From CAYWYR01 sp964462685 (GTDB lineage: Bacteria; Bacteroidota; Ignavibacteria; Kapaibacteriales; UBA2268), in NCBI GenBank assembly GCA_964462685.1, contig CAYWYR010000009.1, forward strand, positions 67,659-131,658: 64,000 nucleotides of DNA. The letters are read 5' to 3'. The notes under the pieces were generated by a model, which made no database searches, was not told where the DNA came from, and was given only the letters and a program-made list of their open reading frames with translations. This document shows, in pieces, positions 35,111 to 45,603 of the stretch. The number at the start of each line of letters is the position of its first letter. Position 1 is the stretch's first letter. The position numbers and the translations under genes were made by a program.

Positions 35111-35557
35111 CTATTGTTTTTCGACTTCAATCAGTTCAACTTCAAAAAGCAGTGTAGCATTTGGCGGTACGTTACCACCAGAGCCCATTCTTCCGTAAGC
35201 TTTTTGGGATGATAGCACAAGTTCTCTCACCCCGCCTACTTTCATGCCTTCCATGCCAATATCCCAACCTTCGATTACATAGCCTTCCCCAAGAGGGAAT
35301 GTGAATGGTTTACCTTTCTTTCGGGAAGAGTCAAATGTCTTGCCGTTCTCCAGAGTACCAACATAGTGAACAGTTAATTTATCACCAGCTTCAGCGGTTG
35401 CACCAGTCCCCTCTTTAACCTCTCGTATCAGAACGCCGTCTTCTTTAACATCATAGTTTGGATACTTGGAGACCAAATCCTCTGTAGAGGCGCCGCTTTT
35501 ACAGCCTGCCACAACGGATACAATCAACAACAAACTTATGAAAAAGTAACTTTTCAT
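35111..35557 (-). CDS. FKBP-type peptidyl-prolyl isomerase lipoprotein
   Basis: A 148-residue protein. Lipoprotein signal with lipobox VVAGC. The C-terminal FKBP domain has VHYVGTLENGKTFDSS, FPLGEGYVIEGWDIGMEGMK and AYGRMGSGGNVPPNATLLFE. It should catalyse cis/trans proline isomerisation in the periplasm and may assist folding of outer-membrane or T9SS cargo proteins. An AAGGTAG site precedes the ATG. It lies between pyrG and alternative glmU. Confidence 0.95.
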   Translation of the reverse strand: MKSYFFISLLLIVSVVAGCKSGASTEDLVSKYPNYDVKEDGVLIREVKEGTGATAEAGDKLTVHYVGTLENGKTFDSSRKKGKPFTFPLGEGYVIEGWDIGMEGMKVGGVRELVLSSQKAYGRMGSGGNVPPNATLLFEVELIEVEKQ

Positions 35558-35568
35558 CTTATTCTACC

Positions 35569-37197
<1,629 letters not shown>

Positions 37198-37237
37198 TAA
37201 AAGGTATCGTGTTTTTATATTAGGACAAACGGATTGG

Positions 37238-37268
37238 CAAAAATACAGATATTGAATCAATACGCCAA
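37238..37268 (-). promoter_or_regulatory. Candidate promoter of the pyrG operon
   Basis: On the minus strand TATTTTTG (plus 37238-37245) matches the TAnnTTTG -7 consensus. A TTG (plus 37266-37268) sits exactly 20 bases upstream, as expected for a -33 element of a Bacteroidota primary promoter. Leader length to the ATG is about 35 bases. This is the best promoter in the window. Confidence 0.6.
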
Positions 37269-37327
37269 TCCTTATAATCCACAAGTTCCTACTTTTATGA
37301 TTTATATCAATATAAATATGGATACAA

Positions 37328-38545
37328 ATGATAAATAATGTGTTTAGATATCTCCTTTTTATAATTGTTTTTGTGATTATCTTACTTACAGGCTGTGCAG
37401 ATGATCAAAATTCTGATATAGTAGAATTTTGGCACTTTAACAGCGAGCCCAACCAAAAAAAAGCACTCGATTCTGTTCTGGGGCTGTTTACTGATCATAC
37501 CGGTATTGAAGTTCAAACAACTGAACTCAGCTGGGGTGATGGGAAAACAAAGCTTATTGCTGGGTTTAATTCCAATACCGGGCCGGATGTTCTGGAGCTT
37601 GGGTCTGACTGGATAGCTCAGTTTGCCAGTGAAGATATATTTATTGAAATCAACAAAACAGAAATTGACTATGGAAGATATTTACCATTTTCGATGGATG
37701 CGGCTACTGTAGAAGGCAATGTCTATGCTGTGCCATGGTATGTTGATTCCCGTCCAGTTATGATAAACAAGTCATTGCTGGAGCGAGCAGGTATAGAATG
37801 GAATGACTCAATCACATGGGAAGAGATATCAAATGCGGATATTTCAGATTTGCCAGAGGGTAAGTATTTAGTCGGTATCAACGGGGCGGATCAGCATAGA
37901 CTTTACAAGAAATTTTTACCGATGATATGGTCGGCGGGTGGGTACTTATATGATGGTAGTGAGTATTCGGTGAGCCGTGATGAGTCGGAGAAAGCTTTAA
38001 AGGTATATAAATCCTTATCCGAAATCGGTTTGGTAGAATCTCAGAAGAATCTAGATATTGAGTTTTTGAAAGGTAATATAGGAATCCTAAACAGCGGTAG
38101 CTGGCTTCTTGGAAGGATGGAAAGATCAGGGAAAGATTTTGATGTAAAGCTATATCCAGCAACATCTGTTAATTTTAACAATGGGATAGCTTTTGCAGGG
38201 GGAGAGTATCTGGCTGTATCCAAACAATCAAATAAAAAGGAAAAAGCTTTGGAGCTTGTAAAATTCCTGAGTAAGGGAGAAAACGCCTTGCTTTTTTCAA
38301 AACTTGTACCAGAGGCGGGTTTCCCAGCAGATACAGCATATTACAATCACAAAAGCTTATCCGAAAGGAAGTGGAAAGATGTTTTTGCCGAGCAGTTAAA
38401 GTTTTCTCGTATGACACCGTCAGATTCTAGATGGTTGAACGTAGAAGAATTAATAGAAGAAGCGGTAGAGAAAGTACTTTACGGCAAAGAAGAACCACAA
38501 GGGGCACTTAGTGATGCCCAAAGAAAAATAGAGGCACTAAAATGA
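37328..38545 (+). CDS. Extracellular solute-binding lipoprotein (family 1)
   Basis: A 405-residue protein. Lipoprotein signal with the lipobox ILLTGC. The mature part has the family 1 sugar-binding-protein features: IVEFWHFNSEPNQK, VQTTELSWGDGKTKLIAGF, GPDVLELGSDWIAQF and, near the middle, VPWYVDSRPVMINKSLLERA. It probably delivers an oligosaccharide or other solute to an ABC importer. No permease or ATPase is adjacent, so it is an orphan. Its end overlaps the thioredoxin-like gene by four bases (ATGA). Confidence 0.9.
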   Translation: MINNVFRYLLFIIVFVIILLTGCADDQNSDIVEFWHFNSEPNQKKALDSVLGLFTDHTGIEVQTTELSWGDGKTKLIAGFNSNTGPDVLELGSDWIAQFASEDIFIEINKTEIDYGRYLPFSMDAATVEGNVYAVPWYVDSRPVMINKSLLERAGIEWNDSITWEEISNADISDLPEGKYLVGINGADQHRLYKKFLPMIWSAGGYLYDGSEYSVSRDESEKALKVYKSLSEIGLVESQKNLDIEFLKGNIGILNSGSWLLGRMERSGKDFDVKLYPATSVNFNNGIAFAGGEYLAVSKQSNKKEKALELVKFLSKGENALLFSKLVPEAGFPADTAYYNHKSLSERKWKDVFAEQLKFSRMTPSDSRWLNVEELIEEAVEKVLYGKEEPQGALSDAQRKIEALK

Positions 38546-39126
38546 AAACTATAATCATCCTGCTATCGGCAATAGGAATGTTTTTTATCAATGCATGCGA
38601 GAATGCTACATCAACTGATACCGTTCCAGTAGTTGAAGATACCAATAATGAACAGAACGGGGACAGACCAACTGGTTTGACAATAATACAGAACCAGAAC
38701 TCAGTATCACTATCCGAACCCCTAACCATCGGTGATCAATTCCCTGAATATAATTTGCGGTTTAGGGACTATGCTGTAAACTTAGCGGAACCAGGCGAGC
38801 CAGTAGTAATCAAGCTCTGGGCTACATGGTGCTCAATATGCAGATCAATAGAGCCTTCTTATAATGAATATGTTGACGGTTTGCCGGAAAGCACTATCTC
38901 GATGAAGTTCTCTTACGATCGGAATTTTCAGGCACTAAGTACTTATTTGAATGATAACGGCGACAACGGACTTCATGTATATGATGGAGATAACGACAAT
39001 CAACTGCTGCCGCTAATCGGAAAGTCTGGAATTCCGAATATATTAGTTATCGATGCATTCGGAACTGTACAGTATATCGGACCGTTTAATCCACCAGCTA
39101 TTGATGTAGCACTGAACGGTGAATAA
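38542..39126 (+). CDS. Thioredoxin-fold (TlpA/ResA-like) lipoprotein
   Basis: A 194-residue protein with a lipobox-type signal ending FFINAC. The thioredoxin motif is IKLWATWCSICRSIEP with C97-S-I-C100, followed by KSGIPNILVIDAFGTV, which holds the cis-proline. It would act as a periplasmic thiol reductant or oxidant. The ATG overlaps the stop of the solute-binding protein. Why these two are coupled is not evident. Confidence 0.9.
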   Translation: MKTIIILLSAIGMFFINACENATSTDTVPVVEDTNNEQNGDRPTGLTIIQNQNSVSLSEPLTIGDQFPEYNLRFRDYAVNLAEPGEPVVIKLWATWCSICRSIEPSYNEYVDGLPESTISMKFSYDRNFQALSTYLNDNGDNGLHVYDGDNDNQLLPLIGKSGIPNILVIDAFGTVQYIGPFNPPAIDVALNGE

Positions 39127-39149
39127 GATCATATAGAGCAATACATTAT

Positions 39150-39605
39150 CTAAACAAAACTTTTATTTATAATCAGATTTACGGGTCCGTCATTTTCGGA
39201 TCTGATTTTCATATCCGCACCGAAAGTGCCAGAAACGAATTGAATTTTCTTACTGGAACATTCTTTAACAAGTAGCGCTGCTGTATCTAAAAATGCTTTT
39301 TCGGCTAACTGATAGTTTAGTGATTTTCCGAAACTAGGCCTGAACCCTTTTTTAGCTTCTCCTAAGAGAGTAAAGTTTGGAATCAGCATTATGCCACCCC
39401 CTTCATTTAGAGGGTTGTTCATTTTTCCGGACACATCCTCGAAAATCCTAAGGTTGATAAGTTTGTTTGCAATCCAATCGCAGTCAATTGAATTATCCTC
39501 ATCACCGAAACCTATATATGCGATCAGGCCTTTATCGAAGCTACCGATTTGCTTTTTATCGATAGAAAGAGAGGCCATATTTACTCTTTGAATAAGTAAA
39601 ACCAT
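39150..39605 (-). CDS. dtd: D-aminoacyl-tRNA deacylase (DTD) with altered active-site residues
   Basis: A 151-residue DTD-family protein of usual length (LLIQRVNMASLSID, KGFRPSF, FGADMKIRSENDGPVN). DTD removes D-amino acids (and glycine from tRNA-Ala) from mischarged tRNA. The canonical SQFTL motif reads P76-N-F-T-L80 and the GPVT motif G140-P-V-N143. Both are active-site loops, so activity or specificity may differ. The ATG is near the -7 candidate for the divergent aminotransferase. Confidence 0.87.
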   Translation of the reverse strand: MVLLIQRVNMASLSIDKKQIGSFDKGLIAYIGFGDEDNSIDCDWIANKLINLRIFEDVSGKMNNPLNEGGGIMLIPNFTLLGEAKKGFRPSFGKSLNYQLAEKAFLDTAALLVKECSSKKIQFVSGTFGADMKIRSENDGPVNLIINKSFV

Positions 39606-39615
39606 CGGATTATCT

Positions 39616-39623
39616 TAATTTTG
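39616..39623 (+). promoter_or_regulatory. Bacteroidota-type -7 element for the aminotransferase gene (candidate)
   Basis: TAATTTTG matches TAnnTTTG and lies 31 bases before the ATG. A TTTG (39587-39590) is upstream with a 25-base spacer, slightly long for the consensus. Confidence 0.45.
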
Positions 39624-39653
39624 TAAACTGAAAAAAATAAAGATATAAGAAAC

Positions 39654-40844
39654 ATGGATAATCTTTTCAAAAAAGAGAAAGAATCGATTCTGCAAACTTA
39701 TACCCGCTTAGGTATAGCAATTGACAGAGCTGAGGGTTGCTATATTTATGATACTAAAGGCAATAAGTATCTGGATCTGCTTGGGGGGATAGCGGTAAAT
39801 GTATTAGGGCATTCCCATCCAGAAGTTGTCAAAGCGGCTAAAGACCAGATTGATAGGTATATGCACGTATCTAACTTTTTCTATCAAGAGCCACAGATAA
39901 AACTTGCGGAAAAACTCAAAGAGCTTACCGGCCTGAGTAAGGTATTTTTTGGTAACAGCGGTACCGAAACAACAGATGGCTCGCTGAAGATCGCACGGAA
40001 GTGGGGAGCTGAAAGACAGAAGCACAGGATAATCTCATTCAAAGGTGCCTTTCACGGTAGGGGTTATGGCGCACTGAGTATGATGGACAAACCATTCTAC
40101 AAGGACAATATGGGACCTTTTATGGCTGGTTTTGATACCATACCATATAACAATCCATCGGTGCTTGCTGATTATTTAAATGATAATACTGCCTGCGTAT
40201 TCTTTGAAGTTATTCAAGGTGAGGGCGGCCTTGTAGGCATCAGCCATGAGTGGGTAGATGAACTAAACAGACTGCAAAAGAAGCATGACTTCCTGATAGC
40301 GATAGATGAAGTTCAGAGCGGAATATGGCGTACGGGTAAGTTTTCAGCTTATGACCATTTTGACCTCAGCCCCGATATTCTCTGGTATGCCAAAGGATTG
40401 GGCGGTGGCTTGCCACTGGGAGCTATTGTAATATCGGAAAGGCTGGACGGCACTTTAGCATCCGGGCAGCATGGGACTACTTTTGGCGGTAATGCGGTAA
40501 GCTGTGCTGCCGGGCTTGCTCAGCTAGAGCAGTTTGATGACGATATGATAGAAATCGTAAACGATAATTCCGGTTATCTGCGGGCGGGGCTTGAAAGTAT
40601 CAAATCGAAATATCCGAAGTATGTGGACGGTGTTAGGGGTTTGGGTTATATGGTAGGACTGAACCTTACTTTTGAAGCAAAAAAACTTAGGGATATATTG
40701 TTGCAAGATAAGATAATTGCAAATTCTACTTCAAATAATATCCTCAGGCTGGTACCACCGTTAATCCTTACCAAAGAGCAGATAACAACATTTATCGAGT
40801 CGCTTGATAATGCTTTTGAAGTATATTCCGAAATGCTACCTTGA
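39654..40844 (+). CDS. argD: Class III aminotransferase (acetylornithine/succinyldiaminopimelate type)
   Basis: A 396-residue PLP enzyme. It has LDLLGGIAVNVLGHSHPEVV at the start and FFGNSGTETTDGSLKIARKW. These are followed by FHGRGYGALSMMDKPFYK, IAIDEVQSGIWRTGKF, the PLP lysine in ILWYAKGLGGGLPLGA, and GQHGTTFGGNAVSCAAG. This matches ArgD-type enzymes, which use 2-oxoglutarate/glutamate in arginine (and possibly lysine) biosynthesis. Other arginine genes are not nearby, so a related omega-aminotransferase role remains possible. A strong terminator follows. Confidence 0.9.
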   Translation: MDNLFKKEKESILQTYTRLGIAIDRAEGCYIYDTKGNKYLDLLGGIAVNVLGHSHPEVVKAAKDQIDRYMHVSNFFYQEPQIKLAEKLKELTGLSKVFFGNSGTETTDGSLKIARKWGAERQKHRIISFKGAFHGRGYGALSMMDKPFYKDNMGPFMAGFDTIPYNNPSVLADYLNDNTACVFFEVIQGEGGLVGISHEWVDELNRLQKKHDFLIAIDEVQSGIWRTGKFSAYDHFDLSPDILWYAKGLGGGLPLGAIVISERLDGTLASGQHGTTFGGNAVSCAAGLAQLEQFDDDMIEIVNDNSGYLRAGLESIKSKYPKYVDGVRGLGYMVGLNLTFEAKKLRDILLQDKIIANSTSNNILRLVPPLILTKEQITTFIESLDNAFEVYSEMLP

Positions 40845-40853
40845 AAATAAAAA

Positions 40854-40890
40854 GGCAGTGCTTTATTCGCTGAGCACTGCCCGGTTTTTT
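40854..40890. terminator. Rho-independent terminator after argD
   Basis: A perfect nine-base stem, GGCAGTGCT (40854-40862) with AGCACTGCC (40873-40881), and a T-run at 40885-40890. It lies between convergent argD (+) and the DUF1501 gene (-). Confidence 0.92.
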
Positions 40891-40915
40891 CTTTAGATCA
40901 GATATTGACTTAGTT

Positions 40916-42436
40916 TTATTTCTTGATAAATCTGCCTATCGGTACACCGCTTATATCTGATATGATATATTGGCCTTTTGGTAAACGTGAGACATTTATC
41001 TGCATTTTGCCGTTAGCATTCAATAACTTCCTTCCGTTCAGATCTGATATATAACCTGGCACTATTGAACGTGTAGAGCTAATATTGACAACATCGGTAG
41101 CAGGGTTAGGATAGATATTTAATGTTGAATCATATACTCTATCCTGCACAGAAGTATCTGTTTGCTTAATAATTGGTATATGGTTATGGCCTGATAGCAT
41201 AATATCATCAAAATCAGGATCTGGAACATCAAACCAGTCTTTCAAGATAGAATAGTAAACGCTTCTATAATCAAACTGCATCGCAAGATTATCCTGATTG
41301 GTCGCGTTTGCCGGAATATCAGGATTTACACCATGGATAATCGGGTTCACTTTTTCACCCATGAAGAACATCGGCGCCGATGTACCGTGATCTGTTCCGA
41401 GTGATGCGTTCTGGGCTATCCTTCTACCGAATTCGGAGAATGTCATGAACAAAACTTTACCGGAATTGCCGCTATCTTTGAGGTCTTTATATGCTCCGTC
41501 CATAGCATGGGATATTTGTTCTAGAAGATAACCATGCATACCGACAGAGGAGCCTTCCTCATCAACCTGGCCAGCGTGAGTATCAAAACCGCCAAGGGTT
41601 ACTACATAAACTTTGGTTTTCAGCCCGCCGTTGATCAGGTGAGCTACAGTTTTCATCCTATTGCCGAAGGCGGTATCGGGATAGCGATCGGCGTTTACAC
41701 TTCCTTCTCCCCTATCCCTTGCGGCCTCTAGGGTTTTAGTATAAATATTTGTCTGCTCGATAAGATTGTTTATATAATTGATATGGCTTTGGGCAAATGT
41801 ATCATCTATACTTTCATCGTCGAGTGATTTAAGATTATATACATCATCAAAGTTATTGAAGGCCATACCCATAGTATGTATCTGCCCCTGACAGGTGGTA
41901 GAAACGGTCGTTCCTATAGTCAAGCTCAGCGGATCGGGGAATTGGGTTGTAGGGTAGTTTTCCGGAAATTCAGGATGATATTTTGCCAGATATCTACCGA
42001 TCCAACCTGAAGACTCATATTTATCCGATCCTGAACCAGAAGTCCAGATATCAGTTGAGCGGAAATGGCTTTGGTTTGGCTCCGGGTAACCAACACCCTG
42101 AACTATACCCAATCTTTCATTTTGGTAAGCATCCGCTACATGCGTCATCGTCGGGTGCAGACCGACGTCATCATATAATTTTATGACTTCGTTTTCAGGA
42201 ACTACAACGTCTGTCCTAGCTCTTGCTAAGTTATCATACTGATCCAGAGGTACAAGTGTATTAAGGCCGTCATTACCGCCGTTCATCTGAATAAGGATGA
42301 GAATATTCTCGTTATCCTCGGGGGATCCGGCCGCCATTATTTCATAGAAAGGTGAAGTTCTGGCTACTCTTGTATTTAGGAGTGCTGGCAGAGCAACGGC
42401 AGCACCTACGGTCGATAAAAAATTTCTTCTTTTCAT
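40916..42436 (-). CDS. DUF1501 protein with RR-type signal and T9SS-like tail
   Basis: A 506-residue member of the DUF1501 family (sulfatase/alkaline-phosphatase-related fold): LILIQMNGGNDGLNTLVPL, YRSVYYSILKDWFDV and HYGYL-like segments. The N-terminus KRRNFLSTVGAAVALPAL has a twin-arginine-like pattern followed by a short hydrophobic core. The last ~70 residues (LNIYPNPATDVVNIS to GRFIKK) form a T9SS sorting domain. An AAGGTAAG site precedes the ATG. The DUF1800 partner lies 10 bases upstream. DUF1501/DUF1800 pairs occur in many phyla; their joint role is unknown. Confidence 0.92.
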   Translation of the reverse strand: MKRRNFLSTVGAAVALPALLNTRVARTSPFYEIMAAGSPEDNENILILIQMNGGNDGLNTLVPLDQYDNLARARTDVVVPENEVIKLYDDVGLHPTMTHVADAYQNERLGIVQGVGYPEPNQSHFRSTDIWTSGSGSDKYESSGWIGRYLAKYHPEFPENYPTTQFPDPLSLTIGTTVSTTCQGQIHTMGMAFNNFDDVYNLKSLDDESIDDTFAQSHINYINNLIEQTNIYTKTLEAARDRGEGSVNADRYPDTAFGNRMKTVAHLINGGLKTKVYVVTLGGFDTHAGQVDEEGSSVGMHGYLLEQISHAMDGAYKDLKDSGNSGKVLFMTFSEFGRRIAQNASLGTDHGTSAPMFFMGEKVNPIIHGVNPDIPANATNQDNLAMQFDYRSVYYSILKDWFDVPDPDFDDIMLSGHNHIPIIKQTDTSVQDRVYDSTLNIYPNPATDVVNISSTRSIVPGYISDLNGRKLLNANGKMQINVSRLPKGQYIISDISGVPIGRFIKK

Positions 42437-42446
42437 AGTGCTTACC

Positions 42447-44114
42447 TTAATTTATATGGTTTTCAGCCGAAGCCAGTACCGTTGAGAAAAAGTTCAGAAG
42501 CATGAAGCTAACTGTTTGCTGTTTGGTTTCATCATCCGGATTTGCCTCGTATTCAGCCCAGCGATAATTCCATACATAGGAAGGGCTACCATCTGGAACC
42601 AGGGTTTTACGTATCTGCTCCCTTTTACCGTCTGAAATCGGGACTGGGTAGAAAAAGTTCGTGAAATAATCTATGAGTGCGGAATCATTACCGGGGTCTC
42701 CGCTTTTTTTAGCCATCTCGATCGGGTCAAATGTGTTTGCGGTTTGGTTGTCCCTGTTTCTGAGGCCGATATAAACGGCACCGTCTGTGATTTTTTGTCT
42801 TAGCTGTATAGTTACAGAGTTGAGCCACATTCTGTACATAAGCGGCTGCTGGTAGTATGCCTGCCAACCTGCAACTGAAGGAGGTTCGTTAAGTGTTTGA
42901 TCCATAGCGGCGGCATAACCAACTACATAGCTGTAGTAATTATTATATTCTGCAGCGAAATTGTTGGAGCTGAGATCAAAATCCAGTTTGTTCAGCACAT
43001 CAAAAATATAATCAAAAGGGGTTTTGATCATAGAACCAAGCATCAAAGTATCATTGAAGTGTTCGCTTTTAAGTAGGGTTTCGAGGGCAGGCTTTATTTC
43101 ATAATCGTTATCGTATATGATCTGAGCCAAAGGATCAATGACGTTTGCCTGAACAGTATCATTAATGTAGTCGTTAACAAAATAGATATAAAGCTTTCTG
43201 GCCAGGAATTTTGCCGCGTTATCGCTTTCATATATCATATCTATTAACTGCTTGTATTCTTCATCCTCAGCATTTGTTATGGTTCTGTTACCAAATACTG
43301 CGGTAAAGGTTTTTGGGGTTTTATCATGTTGTAAGGACTGGAAAGTTGCTTCCAAATCATTACCGGCTCTTCTGTTGATAGTCCAGCCTGTTAATACCCG
43401 AGATGCGGCCCTGATATCATCTTCTGTATAGTTAGTATAATCCTCGGCAGATACCTGAGTTCCTTTGCCTACTGTAAATAGCTCAAACAGCTCTCTTGCA
43501 TAATTTTCATTCGGCTGCCTGGCAATATTCCTGTTACCGTTAAGATAAACAAGCATAGCAGTATTTACGGTAACTTCCTTAGTCAGCTCTCTGAAATTAC
43601 CGAGACAGTTTTCTCTCAAGAGTTTATAAAGCTGGTAGCTATATCGGGCATCATTGATAAGAACGACTTCGGTAGCATAATGATTGCTCCAGAAAATAGT
43701 CATTTTTTCAGATATATCGAATCTGGCTTTACCCATTCGCATTCCCCACCAGCTAAGCAATGATCTTCTTCGCTGGCTTTCCATCCCGAATGACCGGGAT
43801 TTATCCACAAAGGTCTCACCGTAAGGTGAATTATCATCATTTCGATTTATGCTGAGCGGCTGATCGACAGATGTATCGATATCGAGTAGCTTGGATACTG
43901 ATTCAGATAGCCCGAGGGTTTCAGACTCTTTGATCTCTGCTTCGGTAGGTCCAAAGGTAGTTCGGGCAAGTAAGTGCCATGCCCTTTTAAAATCCCAAGA
44001 ACCTTTATATTCAGCCAGGCCAGAACTCGGCGGCTGAACTGTCTGAACATCAAGCTCAGTCTGGATCTTAGCGGTATTAGATTGTTTGAGGGATAGAAAT
44101 CTTCTTCTGTCCAT
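42447..44114 (-). CDS. DUF1800 domain protein
   Basis: A 555-residue DUF1800 family protein. It has RAWHLLARTTFGPTEAEIKE, the KMTIFWSNHYAT and NYARELFELFTVGKG segments, AASRVLTGWTINRRAGN, LKSEHFNDTLMLGSMIKTP and EPPSVAGWQAYYQQPLMYR. These are the characteristic helices. The N-terminus MDRRRFLSLKQSN lacks a normal signal peptide, although it begins with an RRRFL stretch like a twin-arginine box. The ATG at 44114 has a GGGAG site five bases upstream; longer starts at 44126 or 44138 are less likely. It precedes DUF1501 by 10 bases. Confidence 0.93.
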   Translation of the reverse strand: MDRRRFLSLKQSNTAKIQTELDVQTVQPPSSGLAEYKGSWDFKRAWHLLARTTFGPTEAEIKESETLGLSESVSKLLDIDTSVDQPLSINRNDDNSPYGETFVDKSRSFGMESQRRRSLLSWWGMRMGKARFDISEKMTIFWSNHYATEVVLINDARYSYQLYKLLRENCLGNFRELTKEVTVNTAMLVYLNGNRNIARQPNENYARELFELFTVGKGTQVSAEDYTNYTEDDIRAASRVLTGWTINRRAGNDLEATFQSLQHDKTPKTFTAVFGNRTITNAEDEEYKQLIDMIYESDNAAKFLARKLYIYFVNDYINDTVQANVIDPLAQIIYDNDYEIKPALETLLKSEHFNDTLMLGSMIKTPFDYIFDVLNKLDFDLSSNNFAAEYNNYYSYVVGYAAAMDQTLNEPPSVAGWQAYYQQPLMYRMWLNSVTIQLRQKITDGAVYIGLRNRDNQTANTFDPIEMAKKSGDPGNDSALIDYFTNFFYPVPISDGKREQIRKTLVPDGSPSYVWNYRWAEYEANPDDETKQQTVSFMLLNFFSTVLASAENHIN

Positions 44115-44182
44115 ATCGACTCCCATGCATATATACAAGCGGTATTTGTTAAGATTAACACATCAAATTTGATAAAGTTTAA

Positions 44183-44839
44183 TCAATCCGCAATTTTTCT
44201 TAAAAAAGTTTTCCTGTGGTGATTAGAGCTTCCATATTTTTTGATTGCATTTATATGGGCATTGGTGCCGTAACCTTTGTTGTTTTCCCAGGAATACACC
44301 GGATTGGCATTGGCAAGATCAACCATAATATCATCTCTGAAGACTTTTGCCACTACCGATGCCGCTGATATTATCTTCGATTTTTTGTCTCCCTTTATTA
44401 TAGCGACTGAGTGTTTTTCCAATGGATAAGGTACGCGATTACCATCGATGAGGGCGAAAAGCATTTGATCTTTTGGCAGAGGGGGCAATTGATCGAGAAG
44501 CCTCTTATAGGCTATCTGCATCGCTTGCATCGTAGCGTTTAGTATATTGATATTATCGATAAAATCCGGTGGAATGATACCGATACCAATATTGCATAAC
44601 TCAAATAGAGAAGTGCTAAGCCCGATTCGCTTTTTAGAAGAGAGGAGTTTGGAATCTGTAAGCTCATCCGGCAGATCGGAAATAGATACATCTTTTTTCA
44701 GCATGGCAGCGACGCTAACTACCGGCCCGGAAAAAGCCCCCCTGCCTACCTCATCAATGCCGCACAAAAAAGGATGTTCACGGCTATAGAAGCCGTCTGG
44801 ATTATTTTCATCCAATGTATTGAAAAGTTGATCTGGCAA
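44183..44839 (-). CDS. rnhB: Ribonuclease HII
   Basis: A 218-residue enzyme. The active-site motif GIDEVGRGAFSGPVV contains the catalytic DE; the second carboxylates lie in LTDSKLLSSKKR and LIDGN, with the typical KSKIISAASVVAKVFRDDIM and GYGTNAHINAIKKYG segments. It removes RNA from DNA-RNA hybrids and misincorporated ribonucleotides. The start is a TTG at 44839, and the conserved part begins near residue 25. folE lies 21 bases upstream. Confidence 0.95.
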   Translation of the reverse strand: MPDQLFNTLDENNPDGFYSREHPFLCGIDEVGRGAFSGPVVSVAAMLKKDVSISDLPDELTDSKLLSSKKRIGLSTSLFELCNIGIGIIPPDFIDNINILNATMQAMQIAYKRLLDQLPPLPKDQMLFALIDGNRVPYPLEKHSVAIIKGDKKSKIISAASVVAKVFRDDIMVDLANANPVYSWENNKGYGTNAHINAIKKYGSSNHHRKTFLRKIAD

Positions 44840-44860
44840 TTAAGCGGCAGTGGTTGTTTT

Positions 44861-45583
44861 TTAATCCACTAGTTTAAGAAATTCCTGCCGGATGTTCATA
44901 TCGGTGAGCAAATATCCTCTCATAACCGAAGTTACCATCGAGGATTTGTTTTCATCAGCATGCACTCCACGGGCAATCATACAGTAATGCTTGCTTTTTA
45001 TAACTACGCCTAAAGCCTTCGGCTCGAGTAATTCCTCTAGGAAGTCCGCTATCTGCTCACCGAGTTCTTCCTGTATCTGCATACGGCTTGCATACCATTC
45101 GGTGATCCTGGTAAGCTTGCTTAGGCCGATGACTTTTTTGCCTGGGATATAACCGATCGAGCAATAGCCCGATATAGGCTGCCAGTGGTGTGAGCACATG
45201 GACATAACCTTTATACCTGTAGATATAACCAGCTCATTGACATTTGATCTATTCGGGAATACGGTTAAGGGAGGCGGAGCTGTATATCTACCTTTCAGCA
45301 GTTCCCTCACATACATTTTAGATACTCTCCGCGGGGTATCGTAGCTGTTTGGGTCGTTTCTGTCAATCCTTAAGATATCCATCATCTCGGATATATTGGC
45401 TTGCAGTTTTTCCTGCATGGTATCGAGTTCTTCATCTGTAAGTACTGCATTTCCGTTGGAATCAAAGAGATCGTGTCCGTCCTTACTAACTGTTGGGAAA
45501 GGCTCAAACTCTTCTTTATCCATTTTATCGAAGATAGCTGCATTCTTAACATTCAACGGATCAGTAGCTTGCTTTTTGTTCAT
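44861..45583 (-). CDS. folE: GTP cyclohydrolase I
   Basis: A 240-residue FolE. The C-terminal ~190 residues match the family: SYDTPRRVSKMYVRELLKG, the zinc and catalytic MCSHHWQPISG, IPGKKVIGLSKLTRITEWYA and HYCMIARGVHADENK. It converts GTP to 7,8-dihydroneopterin triphosphate, the entry to folate, and also feeds QueD. A basic/acidic ~45-residue N-terminal extension is present, usual in some bacteria. The adjacent QueD-like gene (20 bases upstream) suggests a joint pterin/7-deazapurine supply. Confidence 0.96.
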   Translation of the reverse strand: MNKKQATDPLNVKNAAIFDKMDKEEFEPFPTVSKDGHDLFDSNGNAVLTDEELDTMQEKLQANISEMMDILRIDRNDPNSYDTPRRVSKMYVRELLKGRYTAPPPLTVFPNRSNVNELVISTGIKVMSMCSHHWQPISGYCSIGYIPGKKVIGLSKLTRITEWYASRMQIQEELGEQIADFLEELLEPKALGVVIKSKHYCMIARGVHADENKSSMVTSVMRGYLLTDMNIRQEFLKLVD

Positions 45584-45603
45584 TCTGCGGATCGTATTAA
45601 TTC

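Noticed and set aside
37198..37284. N-terminal extension of CTP synthase
   Set aside because: The extra 29 residues have no conserved sequence and overlap the best promoter candidate; the ATG at 37197 fits the family length.
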